Source: Rattus norvegicus
Lineage: Eukaryota > Chordata > Mammalia > Rodentia > Muridae
Assembly (NCBI RefSeq): GCF_036323735.1
Contig: NC_086021.1
Coordinates: 156,706,476-156,770,475 of the forward strand
DNA: 64,000 bases
Direction of reading: 5' to 3'
Of the stretch, positions 46,906 to 56,836 are shown in pieces; within the stretch, counting starts at the first letter, position 1; every line of letters begins with the position of its first letter. Both the position numbers and the translations under genes were made by a program. The notes below the pieces were generated by a model. It saw only the letters and a list, made by a program, of their open reading frames with translations. It did not search any database and had not been told where the DNA came from.

Positions 46906-46962
46906 CAACATTTATACTTCTATCATCTCAAGATGTCTGCCAAAATCGGTTTCCTTCTTTTC

Positions 46963-47000
46963 AAATGCGTCTAGCTTGTGTCACATTGGCATAAAACTAG
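46963..47000 (+). mobile_element. Dispersed rodent repeat, right part (split by LINE-1 copy C)
   Basis: TAGCTTGTGTCACATTGGCA and TAAAACTAGCTGGTAC are the expected end of the element begun at 39967. Confidence 0.7.
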
Positions 47001-47400
47001 CTGGTACAAGCATCATGCCCAGTAAGAGTCTCAAGACTGAAGAGAGGACGCAAGCTGAAAAACATCATATCAGCTATGACCTATTTGATTATTTGTACAC
47101 TATGTGATAGGTGGGTCCCAAATGTTTGCCTTCTGGGGACAGGGTGTAATAGAAGGTCGTAGGAAATTTGTAGTATTTAGACCAGGCATGCCATGATGTG
47201 CTAGGTATTTGAATTTTTTTAATCTCTGAAAAGTTTTACTATCAACATATAGTTTTATCATTTTTTCATTGAACATGTTGAGGTTGAGGTAATTTCTGTC
47301 TTTTTCTTTTTGTTAATAGAATACATGACATTTTTTCTTTGTATCGAGTTTGTTATTTGAAAACTGTATACATGTGTTCTGCTTACTCTCTTACTTTCTC
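47001..47400. other. Unassigned intergenic sequence
   Basis: AT-rich, nothing recognised. Confidence 0.35.
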
Positions 47401-47640
47401 CTTATTTTTCTTTCATCCCTGTCAAGCCCCACCCACACCCCCTTTTCCACCATCCCCATCTTTTCCCCAGAATCATGACTTCTGGTTTTGTTTTTTGACC
47501 CATCTAGTTTAACCAGGGGACATTTGTATGACAATTGAATTCAAATGATCTCTTGGAGCCTGATGGATACACAACCGCAGGCACTGATTCTTCATCCTCC
47601 CAAATCTATCTGTAATGAATAGTTTATCAGAGAGGAGTAG
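47400..47640 (-). mobile_element. Old LINE-1 3' fragment, antisense
   Basis: CCCCACCCACACCCCC, CTTTTCCCCAGAATCATGACTTCTGG and GAGCCTGATGGATACACAACCGC resemble an old LINE-1 3' UTR. A parallel fragment is at 49700-50010. Confidence 0.45.
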
Positions 47641-47674
47641 TCACCCTGAGTCCTTCTTCTGACCATGCCTGACT

Positions 47675-47730
47675 AATAGTAATAGTAATAGTAATAGTAA
47701 TAATAATAATAATAATGATAATAATAATAG
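47675..47730 (+). repeat. (TAA)n/(TAG)n microsatellite
   Basis: TAATAG units followed by TAA units over about 56 bp. Confidence 0.95.
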
Positions 47731-47864
47731 GCTTATACCTGTACAGGGTAGGCATCTACAGCTACTGCATTTATTGTTGGAGTGATTGTGTCTGCCCTGA
47801 GTCTTAGAGAATCCTTTTACAATCATCATCATTACTATTACTTATGCGTGTATATTTGTGTGTG

Positions 47865-48002
47865 GTTTATGTACCTGTGGAGGTCAGAGGCATCTTCTGG
47901 AGCTCGGGATACAGCTAGTTAGGAGCTGCCAATCGTGGGTGCTGGGAATCAAACTCAGGTCTTCTGCAAGAACAAATCACGTTCTTGAATCTTGAGTCCA
48001 AG
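47865..48002 (-). mobile_element. B3/B4-type SINE, antisense
   Basis: GGAGGTCAGAGGCATCTTCTGG, GGTGCTGGGAATCAAACTCAGG and a worn head ending at TGAGTCC. Confidence 0.75.
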
Positions 48003-48034
48003 ATTTCTATTTTTTCTTCTTCTTTTTTTCTTAT

Positions 48035-48116
48035 TTTTTCTCGGAGCTGGAGACCGAACCCAGGGCCTTCCGCTTGCTAGGCAAGCGCTCTACCACTGAG
48101 CTAAATCCCCAACCCC
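48035..48116 (-). mobile_element. ID element (BC1-type SINE), full length, antisense
   Basis: CGGAGCTGGAGACCGAACCCAGGGCC, GCTTGCTAGGCAAGCGCTCTACCACTGAGCTAAATCCCCAACCCC is a complete antisense ID element with its poly-T on the left. ID elements are far more numerous in rat than in mouse. Confidence 0.95.
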
Positions 48117-49113
48117 CTCTATTTTTTATTCTTAGTGACAGACCATATTTGGTCATGTTATTTCCCTTGATTTATATATTGCTGAATTTTTCTTGTTAAT
48201 ATTTTTCTGGTGATTTTTCATTTATTTCTTTGAATATCATTGAATTCTTATTGTTCTTTATTTAGAATATGCCCACTGTATTTTCTGTCAAATTTCTAAT
48301 GTAGTCTATAGATATGAAAATGCTGTACTTTTTTTCATTTTCCTTGAAATCAAAGGAAATTTGATTTCAAGACTGTGTGAAATTGAGATTATTTTTTCCT
48401 TTAGTGTTTGATGGACCTAGGAAACTTATTTTTTTGACTGTTTTGAGGAAATTTATTTTTATTATTCATTTATTCTAATAGCTTTTTGTCTGTTCAGAAG
48501 TATCATATTTCCAGAATCACTTAATCTGTATTATTCAAATGTTTGTTAATTGAACTATAATTTAAAATATATTATCTTAAAGTGTCGCAACTTTTCTCAT
48601 TATTTATTACCATGACAATTTACACATATAAAAAGTGCAAATGAAATATAAACACATGCACAAAGAGCCTTGAGTCATCTTTTTAAAATGTTGCCTTATT
48701 TTTTCAAATTCAGGAACACCTTGAGTGAATTTTTGTTGGTAGTGCAAAGCCTAGTTTTCCTGAAAACTAACTATGGGCAGGCAGTTACCTATGATCTACA
48801 ATGGTATGGGTAGCACAAATCTAAGGTTTCATGCACACATGCATCAGTGGGGCCACATCAACTGCACATTCTCGCTCATTTTCCAGTCACTCTTCCTCTG
48901 CTTGGGCATGTGAGTTTTATAAAAATCTAATATTTATTTGTTTTCCTATACATGCACACAAGTGTTTTTTTAATTCTGTTGAATATAGAGACTTATTTTG
49001 GGAAAATGGGTGTTTTTAGAACCTAGAGTCTTCAAGTGCACTGGCTCAAACTATTTCTTTTTTTATTTATTCAGGACATGGGGAGGGGAGTTAAGATGGT
49101 AGTGGGGGCAGAG
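48117..49113. other. Unassigned AT-rich intergenic sequence
   Basis: About 1 kb of AT-rich sequence. No gene or named repeat recognised. Confidence 0.35.

Positions 49114-49119
<6 letters not shown>

Positions 49120-49166
<47 letters not shown>
49120..49166 (+). repeat. (GA)n microsatellite
   Basis: About 23 GA units inside a purine-rich stretch (49066-49290). Confidence 0.95.
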
Positions 49167-49168
<2 letters not shown>

Positions 49169-49414
49169 TAGAGAAGTAGAGGCTGGCCGTGAGTATGTGG
49201 AGGGGGGGAAGTGAATGGGGAGGGAAGAGGGAATAGACAAAGGGGGGAGAGGGTAAGAGAACAAGAGAGAAAGAGAGAGCAAGAGAGAACATGAACTATT
49301 TCTTCATTGAATTGTCTCCCTTTCACTCTCAGTAACATTTGATTACCTCCTACTTAAAGACAACATGCCTAATTTTATTGATTTCTTATTAAGTCCATGT
49401 TTTCTGTTTTGTTT

Positions 49415-49540
49415 TTTGTTTGTTTGAGACAGGGTTTCTCTAAAGAGTACTGGTTGTTAAGGAACTCACTATGTAGACTAGATCTTCCTGCCTCATCTTC
49501 CTAAGTGCTGGAATTAATTACCACCACACCCAGTCTGTAA
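49415..49540 (-). mobile_element. B1 SINE, antisense
   Basis: GTTTGAGACAGGGTTTCTCT, AGGAACTCACTATGTAGACTAG and CCTAAGTGCTGGAATTA are an antisense B1. Confidence 0.88.
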
Positions 49541-49699
49541 GTTCATGTTTTAATTTGAGATTATGCTGTTTTTGTTGGTTATAATTATTTAAAAAACATA
49601 TTATCTTAAAACCATACATTCCATTTCTTATGTTTAAAATCATTATTGCTATTTCTTTGTCAATTTTATACATATTTATAAGGCACTTTGATTACTTTC

Positions 49700-50010
49700 T
49701 TCCTACACTCTATCTTATTTCCTTCCCACTCATTTCAGCCCCTCTTATTCCTACCCATCTTTTTCCCAGATCCATGATTCTTGGTTTTGCTGCGAGACCA
49801 TTTAGTTAAACCATCTGCGTAACTACTGGGAGAAACTATGCAAAAACTAAAAAAGACCCAAGCAATGTGTTTGGGGGCACTGATCTGAGAACGGCGACTC
49901 TGGAGCTCTTCCAGTTGTAAGACGCCACTGAGAAACCAGGGTGTTTGAGTTTAGACAGCATAACTCCTGTCTAGAGGCACCACTCTGCAAACTGATAGCT
50001 GGTGGATGAG
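49700..50010 (-). mobile_element. Old LINE-1 3' fragment, antisense
   Basis: CCTTCCCACTCATTTCAGCCCC, CCCAGATCCATGATTCTTGG and the following text parallel 47400-47640. Confidence 0.45.
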
Positions 50011-50337
50011 AAGACTTCCGTTCTCTTTATCATTAAGTACATCGTTCTTATTCTTACTCATCTAGAACTTAGTGAATCCCTGCTCAATGACTTCAGACCA
50101 GTGAGTCCTACTTGTGTGCTCAGCATCTACCTCAGGGTGTCTCTTGAACCTGAGTTACTCTAAGCATGGCCCATAGAGTGGAAAGATGACTGTTTTCAGT
50201 GGCTAATGAGAAATGAAAAATTTTGGACTCTTGTTATGCTACTAGGTCAGTAGTCTTGGTGTTGGGGAGGGATAAACATTGGATTATAATAAGCATCTAG
50301 GGTATTATAGTCTTTCTAAAGTTCATTGGTAAGGCAT
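50011..50337. other. Unassigned intergenic sequence
   Basis: Nothing recognised. Confidence 0.35.
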
Positions 50338-50700
50338 CTTAGTCACAGTTCTATTGTTATGAAGATATACCACAATCACAGCCATTCTTATAGGAGGAAG
50401 CATTTAATTGGGGGATTGCTTAGAGTTTCAGAAGCTTAATCTACTTTCATCATGCTAGGGAGCACAGCAAGAGACATGTAAGGAATGATGCTGGAGAAGT
50501 AGTTGAAAGCTACATCCTGAAGATTCACAGGCAGTGAAAGTGGGGGAGAGGGAGAGAGTAAGGCATAGCTACTTCAAAAAAGTCATTACCTTCTAGTCTT
50601 TCTAATTCTATCAAACAGTTGCACTCTTTGGTGAGTAAGCATTCAAATATGTGAACCCTATAGGGGCCGCTCTTATTCAAACCACCACAGCAGGTACAGA
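50338..50700 (+). mobile_element. Dispersed rodent repeat (same type as 13023-13392)
   Basis: CTTAGTCACAGTTCTATTGTTATGAAG head, GCTACATCCTGAAGATTCACAGG-type middle, and TTCAAACCACCACAGCAGG end. Confidence 0.65.
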
Positions 50701-50754
50701 CAAATAGTGAAGACATATCCATGGAAAGGAATCTTACACTCTTGGTTGTGAATG

Positions 50755-50790
50755 TATCCTTTAATGGCTAAGCCATCTCTCCAGTCCCAT
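50755..50790 (-). mobile_element. B2 head fragment, antisense
   Basis: TTTAATGGCTAAGCCATCTCTCCAGTCCC is the first 30 or so bases of a B2 in antisense, and nothing more. Confidence 0.5.
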
Positions 50791-52014
50791 GGAAAGGAAT
50801 CTTAAGTATTATCTGAAGAGTATATTATTTAATGTAGAGAGTATGGAGTCCAGAATACAGCTCATCGAACTCTTTAGCCTCCTAGAAAACTTGGTGATTA
50901 ATATGATATTTTCAGTGGAATTGGGTGGCCTGAAGTTGGCAGCCTGATATTTGCTTCCTTCTCCATGGTAGTATGTGGCTCTCAGACTTAATCTTTCTAC
51001 ACCTGCATTGTATAAATGGCCTGCTGATGGGATTCTTTTCTGCCATGCCCTGACACAGATCGGGGAAGTGCTGATGCTTTAGATGGAATCAGCACTTGCA
51101 AACACCAGGCACCAGGTGCACAGTAAGGGTCTCTTAGTGTCAGAGATGGGCAACTATGGTCAAAGGCTAAAGTGGTCACTACTTACTTTTTAACAGTCTT
51201 ATTGAAACCCTGCCACTCATCAGTTTCCACATAGTCTGTGACTGACAAGAAACAAAGGCAAACTGGAAATGGTTGACATAGATATCCAAATACTCCAAAA
51301 TGTCAGAATAGTTATTCTCTAGCTTCTTTGGAGCATGTGCTGGACCCTGGTACAGACATCTCAGATGGGACTTAGTGATCTTCTGGTTTATCAGTGTTTC
51401 TCAAATAAGATTATTAGATTTGGTTCCCTTTCTGAGGGCAGAAGTTTCTAGTGTTTTCCATTACTAATTGGTGCCAAACAGATGCCGCTGCTGTTCTTTG
51501 TTGGGGAACCACTCCCTGAAGAGTGAGGCTACAGTCCAACCTCCACGTACCAACTTCAGAGACCTGGGAAGAGATACGTGAGGAATGTCCTCAAGAGCAA
51601 AGACAATGTACATGTGATGCCCTGGTAGGGGGGACAGGTAACAATCATTCATATCTCTGACCATATGTGTCATGAGACCAGAGCTCAGATGGACCTTAAT
51701 GGTAGTATCTGGGACAGCTCTTGGTCTGCAAGGATGGCCACTAAGGTACCTTGCTGAGATTACTCCACCAAGTGCTCGGCGTCCAGACTCATGCCCAGAG
51801 CCCACAAATCTTATTGCGTGCTGGTGTCTAAAGATCTAATCTATGTGATGAATCTGTGTAGCGGAACATTTCTAAAATGCCAGGACATGAAAGCACAGAC
51901 ACTTGCAGAGCTTCTTAAGCCTGTAATTGCTGATTCCTGTAAATGGCAGGTATCTTTAGAAAAAGGAGCAGGCCTGGATCAGTGCTGTATGTAGATCCTT
52001 GTGGTGGATCTCAG
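50791..52014. other. 3' flank of the minus-strand cystatin, unassigned
   Basis: Probably holds its 3' UTR, but no canonical AATAAA or ATTAAA was found on the minus strand in the first 500 bp (only AATAAG near 51812). A 113-codon minus frame at 51805-51464 has no family motif. Confidence 0.35.
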
Positions 52015-52101
52015 TCAGAGAAGTCCCTCAGAACAAGTCATCTTCAACAGATTGAACTGTTTTGAGCCTGGGCTGCTGATGCTGAAGGAACAGATGAGAA
52101 C
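52015..52101 (-). CDS. Minus-strand cystatin paralogue, coding exon 3 with stop
   Basis: Twenty-eight residues beginning VLICSFSISSPG and ending TCSEGLL, then TGA. The acceptor is ttgtttccttag. The LICSF and FNLLKMTC pieces align with exon 3 of the other cystatins; the usual PW reads PG. The exon is too short to stand out alone and was found by its cysteine pattern. Confidence 0.8.
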   Translation of the reverse strand, partial: VLICSFSISSPGSKQFNLLKMTCSEGLL

Positions 52102-54970
52102 CTAAGGAAACAATGAAAATGAGACAGGGTGGGGGAGGCTCAGGAAGCTTGTGGTTTATTGTCAGGAACACTCTCTACTCAACCATATCCCATTGTTAGT
52201 TAGCAGTTGGAAGAAGAAGGCTCTGGTCTACAGGTGTAACCACCAACTCAAACTCTGCTCGAGGGTGAGCTGTCTGCATCTGGGCTTTCCTTTGATCCAG
52301 CAGTATTTTTCTTATTGTTTTCACCCCATAAGTGCCCCAAAGAACCTTTTGGACTATTGCTTTGTGATGCAAGATCCTAGGAACAGTAGAGGATGTTCTG
52401 TCCCAGAAGGTGTTGATTGCTATCAGATTTAAGTCAATAGTTAAGCTATTAATTATTCTTGATAAGGGGTCTACTACCCCTGAATGGGAGCTGCTCCCAG
52501 AATTAGGCTGCCCCATACAAGTGCTGGAGCTTCTTCAAGGCCTGGAGAGAAAACAGTGGGGCCCCTTCTCTCACTCCCTCTCCATGCTGTGTGTCAGTGA
52601 AGGTTCCATAATATAACATCAGAATTCAGTAGGTTCTTTCCCCTGAATTCAAGGGAGGAGAATGAAGACCAGACAAAGAGCATTTGTTACTCAGGCTCAA
52701 CATGCAGAACCAAAGACGACACAAGTATCCTGAAACCATGATGCCTAAGGCAGCTACTATTGTGAGTGGCCAGAGTCGGGGAAACAGGTTGGCCAGGTCT
52801 CTGTAGCTTGCATCCTTTTGGAACTCTTTTGCCCTTAAAACTTAAGAAGGAATTTGGGCAATTTGCCACTGGCCCCTCCTCAGGTCTCTAAGCATGGCTC
52901 TGTCACCACTCTTGTATCCCACCTCTGACTCTGCAGCCCTCACAACTGTGGAAAGGTGGACATAAGTTCTGTCTTACATATTCCAGTTCAGGTAAGGGAC
53001 AGGTGTCTAGGCTTTTCTCGAATTTCTTACAGATGGTTCTTGTCAGCCTCAGCTTCATGAAGAAAGTTTGTGGTGGTTCTTCCTAAAGACAGAAAAATAT
53101 TGAAGTGAGCAGACCCTTATTGGTGCCCATTCATAGACTTGTCTCAGCATTGGAAGAGACCTGGGCTCTCTCCTGGAGTTTTTCCAAGGCCTACTATCCC
53201 TTTCTTACAGGTGAAAGTCCTGGAGGGGATGGTCTAGTTTAGAGGTTAATAGGAGGAGGCAGTCTGGTATAGGCTAGGGGAAATCAGAGGCTGAGTCACA
53301 TACCATTAGTATATCACCTACCTCAAATTCTCATATTCTATTCTACCAAAGGAAACCCAAGTTTCACTCTCAAAGTCGCCTGAACTAACCTACAAGGCTC
53401 TGGTTGGGTATTAGCTCTGCTGATAATTCAGCCCAAAGTGATGAAGCCAGATCTGCAGGGTGCTGTCACTTGACCTACATTTAAAAAAATTCTCATATTA
53501 CAGTCACTATGCACTAGCACACCAGATTGGAATGATGGCTTATCCGGCGAGTTTCTATATAGTATGAGCTCTAAAATCTTCCTCCCGCTTCCTTCCACTG
53601 TATCCCTTTCCTTCTTTGCCTAGTCTCACACTCTTCCCATCCTTTTTTCCCACAAGACCAACTCTTCGTCTAGCAATGACATAGCCCTAACTCACAGGTA
53701 AGGTTCCAGCCTAAGAGACCTAACAGGACCAGCTAGGTGCTCTACAGAGATTTCCAGAGGTATCAGCTCTGTGCAAACCCTCTGCCTTTCCTCTGCTGAG
53801 GAAGGAGAATCCTCCCCCATGACCATAAGTGTGGCATTAGAAGATGAGCATTGCCAAACTAAGAGTATTCTGCGGGGATCCATCACCATTTTAGGATGGT
53901 TGTCCTATGTGGGCTATGTGAGTCTGTCAAGGACCCAGAGTAGGAAGGAATTAACTGAGAGAAGGAGCTGAGCTGGCAAGTGCTTCTCAGGACAGTTAGC
54001 TTGTCCTGACAGTCCTACCCTTTCTTTCTCTTCCTTTCACTTTCTCAATTTTCCCAATTACTTGTTTGTGCATGCATGTGCATGCACATGTATGTGCATG
54101 AAGCCTGGAGGGGCAGCAAGAGTGTTCCTCAGCAGCTCCCCATGTTACTTTTTAACACAGGATATGTCACTGAAGCTGAGGCTGAACTATACTAGGCTGG
54201 TCAACAACATGCCCTCTCCAGACTTTCCTGTCTCTGCCTTCCCTACACTAGTGTTACAGGGGTGCATCCCTGCGTCAGGCTTTTTTATGTGGGTGGTGAG
54301 GACCCAAACTCCAGCCCTTGTGTTTGTGTGGCAAGCACTTTACTGACAGATCCCTCTACATCTCTCCAACTCTTTTAATTCTTTAATATGCTTGTAAGTT
54401 GCCTATACACCTCTAATTATCACGTGAGCATGTTTCTGTAAGAAACTCCAATTAAACTCATTTGATTATCAATAAGAACAACAAAGTACAAACAAAGACA
54501 AGTACAAAAAGTATGAGAAAAGAACTAAGGAAGGATGGGAGAAGGACACTAGAGAGTAATGGGAGGCAAATATGTTGAAAATACATTATGTGAAGAAAAA
54601 GAAGAAAAAGAAAAAGAAAAAGAAAAAAGAAGAAAAAAAAACAAAAAGAAAAAAAGGGGGGTTGGGGATTTAGCTCAGTGATAGAGCACTTGCCTAGCAA
54701 CACAAGGCCCTGGGTTCAGTCCCCAGCTCCGGGAAAAAAAACAAAAAGAAAGAAAAAGAAAAAAAAAACAAAAAGAAAATACATTATGTACATTTATGAA
54801 ATGTCATGATGAAACTTGTTACTGTGCATAGTAAATACATGGTAGCAAAAAGGTGCTTTTGGCATATTTTCAGGCTTTGCCTATGGAATCTCTGTTTAAA
54901 TATTTTCTTTGTTCAATAGAAAGATCTTCCTAGAAGTGAATATCCTGCAAAGTATTATTATTATTATTAC

Positions 54971-55001
<31 letters not shown>

Positions 55002-55508
55002 GAATCCAGTTCCTCCTGTATCAGCTTTCAAAACTGCTGAAACTACATTTGTATGCCACCATGCCTGATCTAAAATGTATTCTTTAATTATGTAAGTACT
55101 ATCATAAAACATGATAATATTGCACAGTAATTTTTTTATGTGTGTAGACTTAATTTAAAAGAATGTGTAAGTTAAAAAAAAAAGCATCCAAACCACTGAG
55201 CCATGTAGCTCAGCCATGGACTAAAAACGTCTAACGAAGACAAAGTGTCCTGCCTGCTTCATCGGGAAACAGCAAGTAGAGTGGACAAGATCACCCACCT
55301 GTACTTTAAAGAAACTCATGATGTGTATCAGCCTGTAGGCATATTCATCCTTGCTCTGCTTGTTGAATTCACTCAAAGCAAACTTCACTGTGTCAGGGTC
55401 ACTGACTGCTTGATCAATGTAGAGTTTATCCGTTTCCGAACACCATGTGTGAGCTCCTTGGATGTAGATACCCAAGAGAGTCAGTAATATTGTCCAGAGC
55501 AGAGCCAT
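52015..55508 (-). CDS. Testatin-like type-2 cystatin paralogue, 3 exons, 133 aa
   Basis: On the minus strand, exons 55508-55299, 53082-52978 and 52101-52015 join in phase 0 to 133 residues. MALLWTILLTLLGIYIQGAHT is the signal peptide. The cystatin domain contains FALSEFNKQSKDEYAYR and TRTICKKFEKSLDTCP, both close to Cst9. Cys88/Cys98 and Cys109/Cys128 keep the disulfide spacing. The QxVxG loop is replaced by Q-E-E-P-P, and the PW motif reads P-G (116-117), so two of the three inhibitory contacts are gone. An extra cysteine is at 23. All splice sites are canonical and no frame is broken, so it looks functional. Introns are 2216 and 876 bp. It faces Cst9 and probably arose by inverted duplication. 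It resembles the Sertoli-cell cystatins TE-1/SC (mouse Cst12 and relatives), but I cannot tell which orthologue it is, so no symbol is given. Confidence 0.85.
52978..53082 (-). CDS. Minus-strand cystatin paralogue, coding exon 2
   Basis: Thirty-five codons (residues 71-105). The acceptor is ttttctgtctttag and the donor TAT/gtaaga. It is three codons shorter than exon 2 of Cst9. It holds Cys88 and Cys98. Confidence 0.85.
54065..54372 (-). mobile_element. B4-type SINE in intron 1 of the minus-strand cystatin, antisense
   Basis: GATATGTCACTGAAGCTGAGGCTG, CACTAGTGTTACAGGGGTGCATC and GCAAGCACTTTACTGACAGATCC fit an antisense B4. Relative to the gene it is in the sense direction. Confidence 0.65.
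54656..54734 (+). mobile_element. ID element (BC1-type SINE) in intron 1 of the minus-strand cystatin
   Basis: GGGGTTGGGGATTTAGCTCAGTGATAGAGC (A box), GGGTTCAGTCCCCAGCTCC (B box), then an A-rich tail. It lies between two A-rich stretches; see the finding on nested duplications. Confidence 0.95.
54953..55001 (+). repeat. (TTA)n microsatellite
   Basis: TTA units over about 49 bp with one TAC interruption. Confidence 0.95.
55003..55075 (-). mobile_element. B1 SINE fragment, antisense
   Basis: TCAGCTTTCAAAACTGCTG and TGTATGCCACCATGCCTGATCT are a worn antisense B1 end, directly next to the TTA repeat. Confidence 0.55.
55299..55508 (-). CDS. Minus-strand cystatin paralogue, coding exon 1
   Basis: Seventy codons ending at CAG before the donor gtgggt. 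The ATG at 55508 is chosen because it opens the signal peptide and has A at -3 and G at +4. An in-frame upstream ATG at 55574 has a weak context and would bury the signal peptide behind 22 polar residues. Confidence 0.85.
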
Positions 55509-55516
55509 CTTCCCCC

Positions 55517-55530
55517 CTGAAAAGAGGATG
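55517..55530 (-). promoter_or_regulatory. Possible splice acceptor in the 5' UTR of the minus-strand cystatin
   Basis: On the minus strand the sequence before the ATG reads catcctcttttcag followed by ggggggaagATGG. This is a good pyrimidine tract and AG eight bases before the start codon. It suggests a separate non-coding first exon further upstream (higher coordinates). Not proven. Confidence 0.35.
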
Positions 55531-55589
55531 ATGTGAGTTCTGTCTTCTGTCTTGGCTCTTACAGTCTTGCTCATTTAAGTCTACTCCTT

Positions 55590-56735
55590 AAGTTAATTTC
55601 CTGGGCCCTTGACTCCTCCCTCTGGGCCTCCTCTTGGTCATCACTCCATCCCCCTTGGTACCACCTCCCTCAGTCATTGCTGTTCATTCTCCTGTCCTGC
55701 CCAGGCAGAGTGGTTTGGATAGAACAAGTAAGATGAGAGGTTGAGGTGCCCCTGATCTGAGTCCCACCACACTAACTTCCTGTGACTCACCGGATAGAAG
55801 AGCCTTTAAGAGGACGCCCCATTGTCAGGAGCTGAAAGATTGAGAATTGGCCATAGTTATTAGTGAAAGGTAATTTCTGAATAGGCCACTAGAGGAAGAC
55901 AGCGACTCAGGAAAAGACAGGTTAAAGCTCTGGGAAGAATGAGAGCAACTTGAAATGATGTCTATGCTAGAGCTGCAGCGCAGGCACAGGGGAGGCAGTT
56001 GTCTCCTGTCTTGGGTTGATGTTCCTAAGGAATGTTTCTCTGTGCCTCTGTGATAGGGAACTATCCCCTATCCCTGCGTAGCCCGAACGAACATTCTGAT
56101 GTAGGCTTGTAGAAGATGGCACCAACACAGAGGTGTTTAGAGTTCAGAAATTCAAGGTAGGTACAGTGCACTCCTGTGAATTTTCATCTAAGATCAGCCA
56201 GCTTTTTGGCTTCAGGGGTGAGTGGCCTCACCGAACTGTGCTGACTTTCTGCTTGATTATGTCAGTGCAATCTCTTCTTGGGGTTCTGCAGAGAGGTGAG
56301 CATTTGTGCCTCCGAGAACTTGCAAACGTGAAAAGGAGAGGGAGAAGAGGAGACGCCTCAGTGTGGTTAGGGGTGTCCCTGTTCTGTGGCCACTGGTGCC
56401 CTCTTGTGGCCATAATTATCAAAGCTCAGGGAATACAGTCACAGCCTTCAACCCTGGCACCAAATTGGACTGGCATATCTGAACCCCACACTCTCTTTTG
56501 AACAAGACTGAGACCTTGTCTTCATGGTGAAGTGTGCCTTCAGCCTATATCAGCATCTACATGTAATGTTTGGGGACTGTGAGTGCTGACTCTACACCGG
56601 TGTGTCCATATTGTGCTGGGGGCCTGCCACAGCCTTCTGAGGTGGTAGCTGAGGTGGCACACAGAGTTGAACAAAAGCCAAAAGACTGATAATCTCCGGC
56701 CTTGTAACTCTTTCTAGCTGCGCTGGTGCTAGAAG
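55590..56735. other. 5' flank of the minus-strand cystatin, unassigned
   Basis: Expected to hold the promoter. No clear TATA box was found; CTTAAAGG on the minus strand near 55808 is the nearest candidate. No repeats recognised. Confidence 0.35.
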
Positions 56736-56746
56736 CTGATAGATTC

Positions 56747-56825
56747 CTTTTTTTTTCCCTTTTCTTTTTTTCGGAGCTTGTAACCGAACTCAGGGCTTTG
56801 CGCTTGCTAGGCAAACGCTCTACCC
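56747..56825 (-). mobile_element. ID element, 5'-truncated, antisense
   Basis: Poly-T, then TCGGAGCTTGTAACCGAACTCAGGGC and GCTTGCTAGGCAAACGCTCTACC, stopping inside the A box. The flanks CTGATAGATTC (56736-56746) and CTGATAGCTTC (56826-56836) look like its target-site duplication. Confidence 0.88.
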
Positions 56826-56836
56826 CTGATAGCTTC

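Larger units (their letters stand above)
40269..46947 (-). mobile_element. LINE-1 copy C, near full length
   Basis: Antisense LINE-1 in order: (T)n with TTTTC units, 3' UTR, ORF2 (40997-44807), ORF1 (44867-45987), then a GC-rich 5' UTR with 1.2 promoter monomers. A target-site duplication, GGTTACCTTCTTTTC (40254-40268) and GGTTTCCTTCTTTTC (46948-46962), fits the interrupted host repeat. The 42 bp at 46906-46947 are not LINE-1. Little diverged but with several frame breaks, so not autonomous. Confidence 0.95.

Noticed and set aside
49063..49338. Minus-strand Ser-Leu repeat open frames
   Set aside because: Translations of the (GA)n tract in different frames.
51464..51805. 113-codon minus-strand open frame near the third cystatin gene
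   Set aside because: No cystatin motif or other recognised domain, no splice context, and it lies beyond the identified exon 3.
54656..54734. tRNA gene, because of good A and B boxes
   Set aside because: The sequence matches the ID/BC1 SINE with an A-rich tail; it does not fold into a complete tRNA.
55509..55574. Upstream in-frame ATG of the minus-strand cystatin at 55574
   Set aside because: Weak start context, 22 polar residues before the signal peptide, and a likely splice acceptor between the two ATGs.
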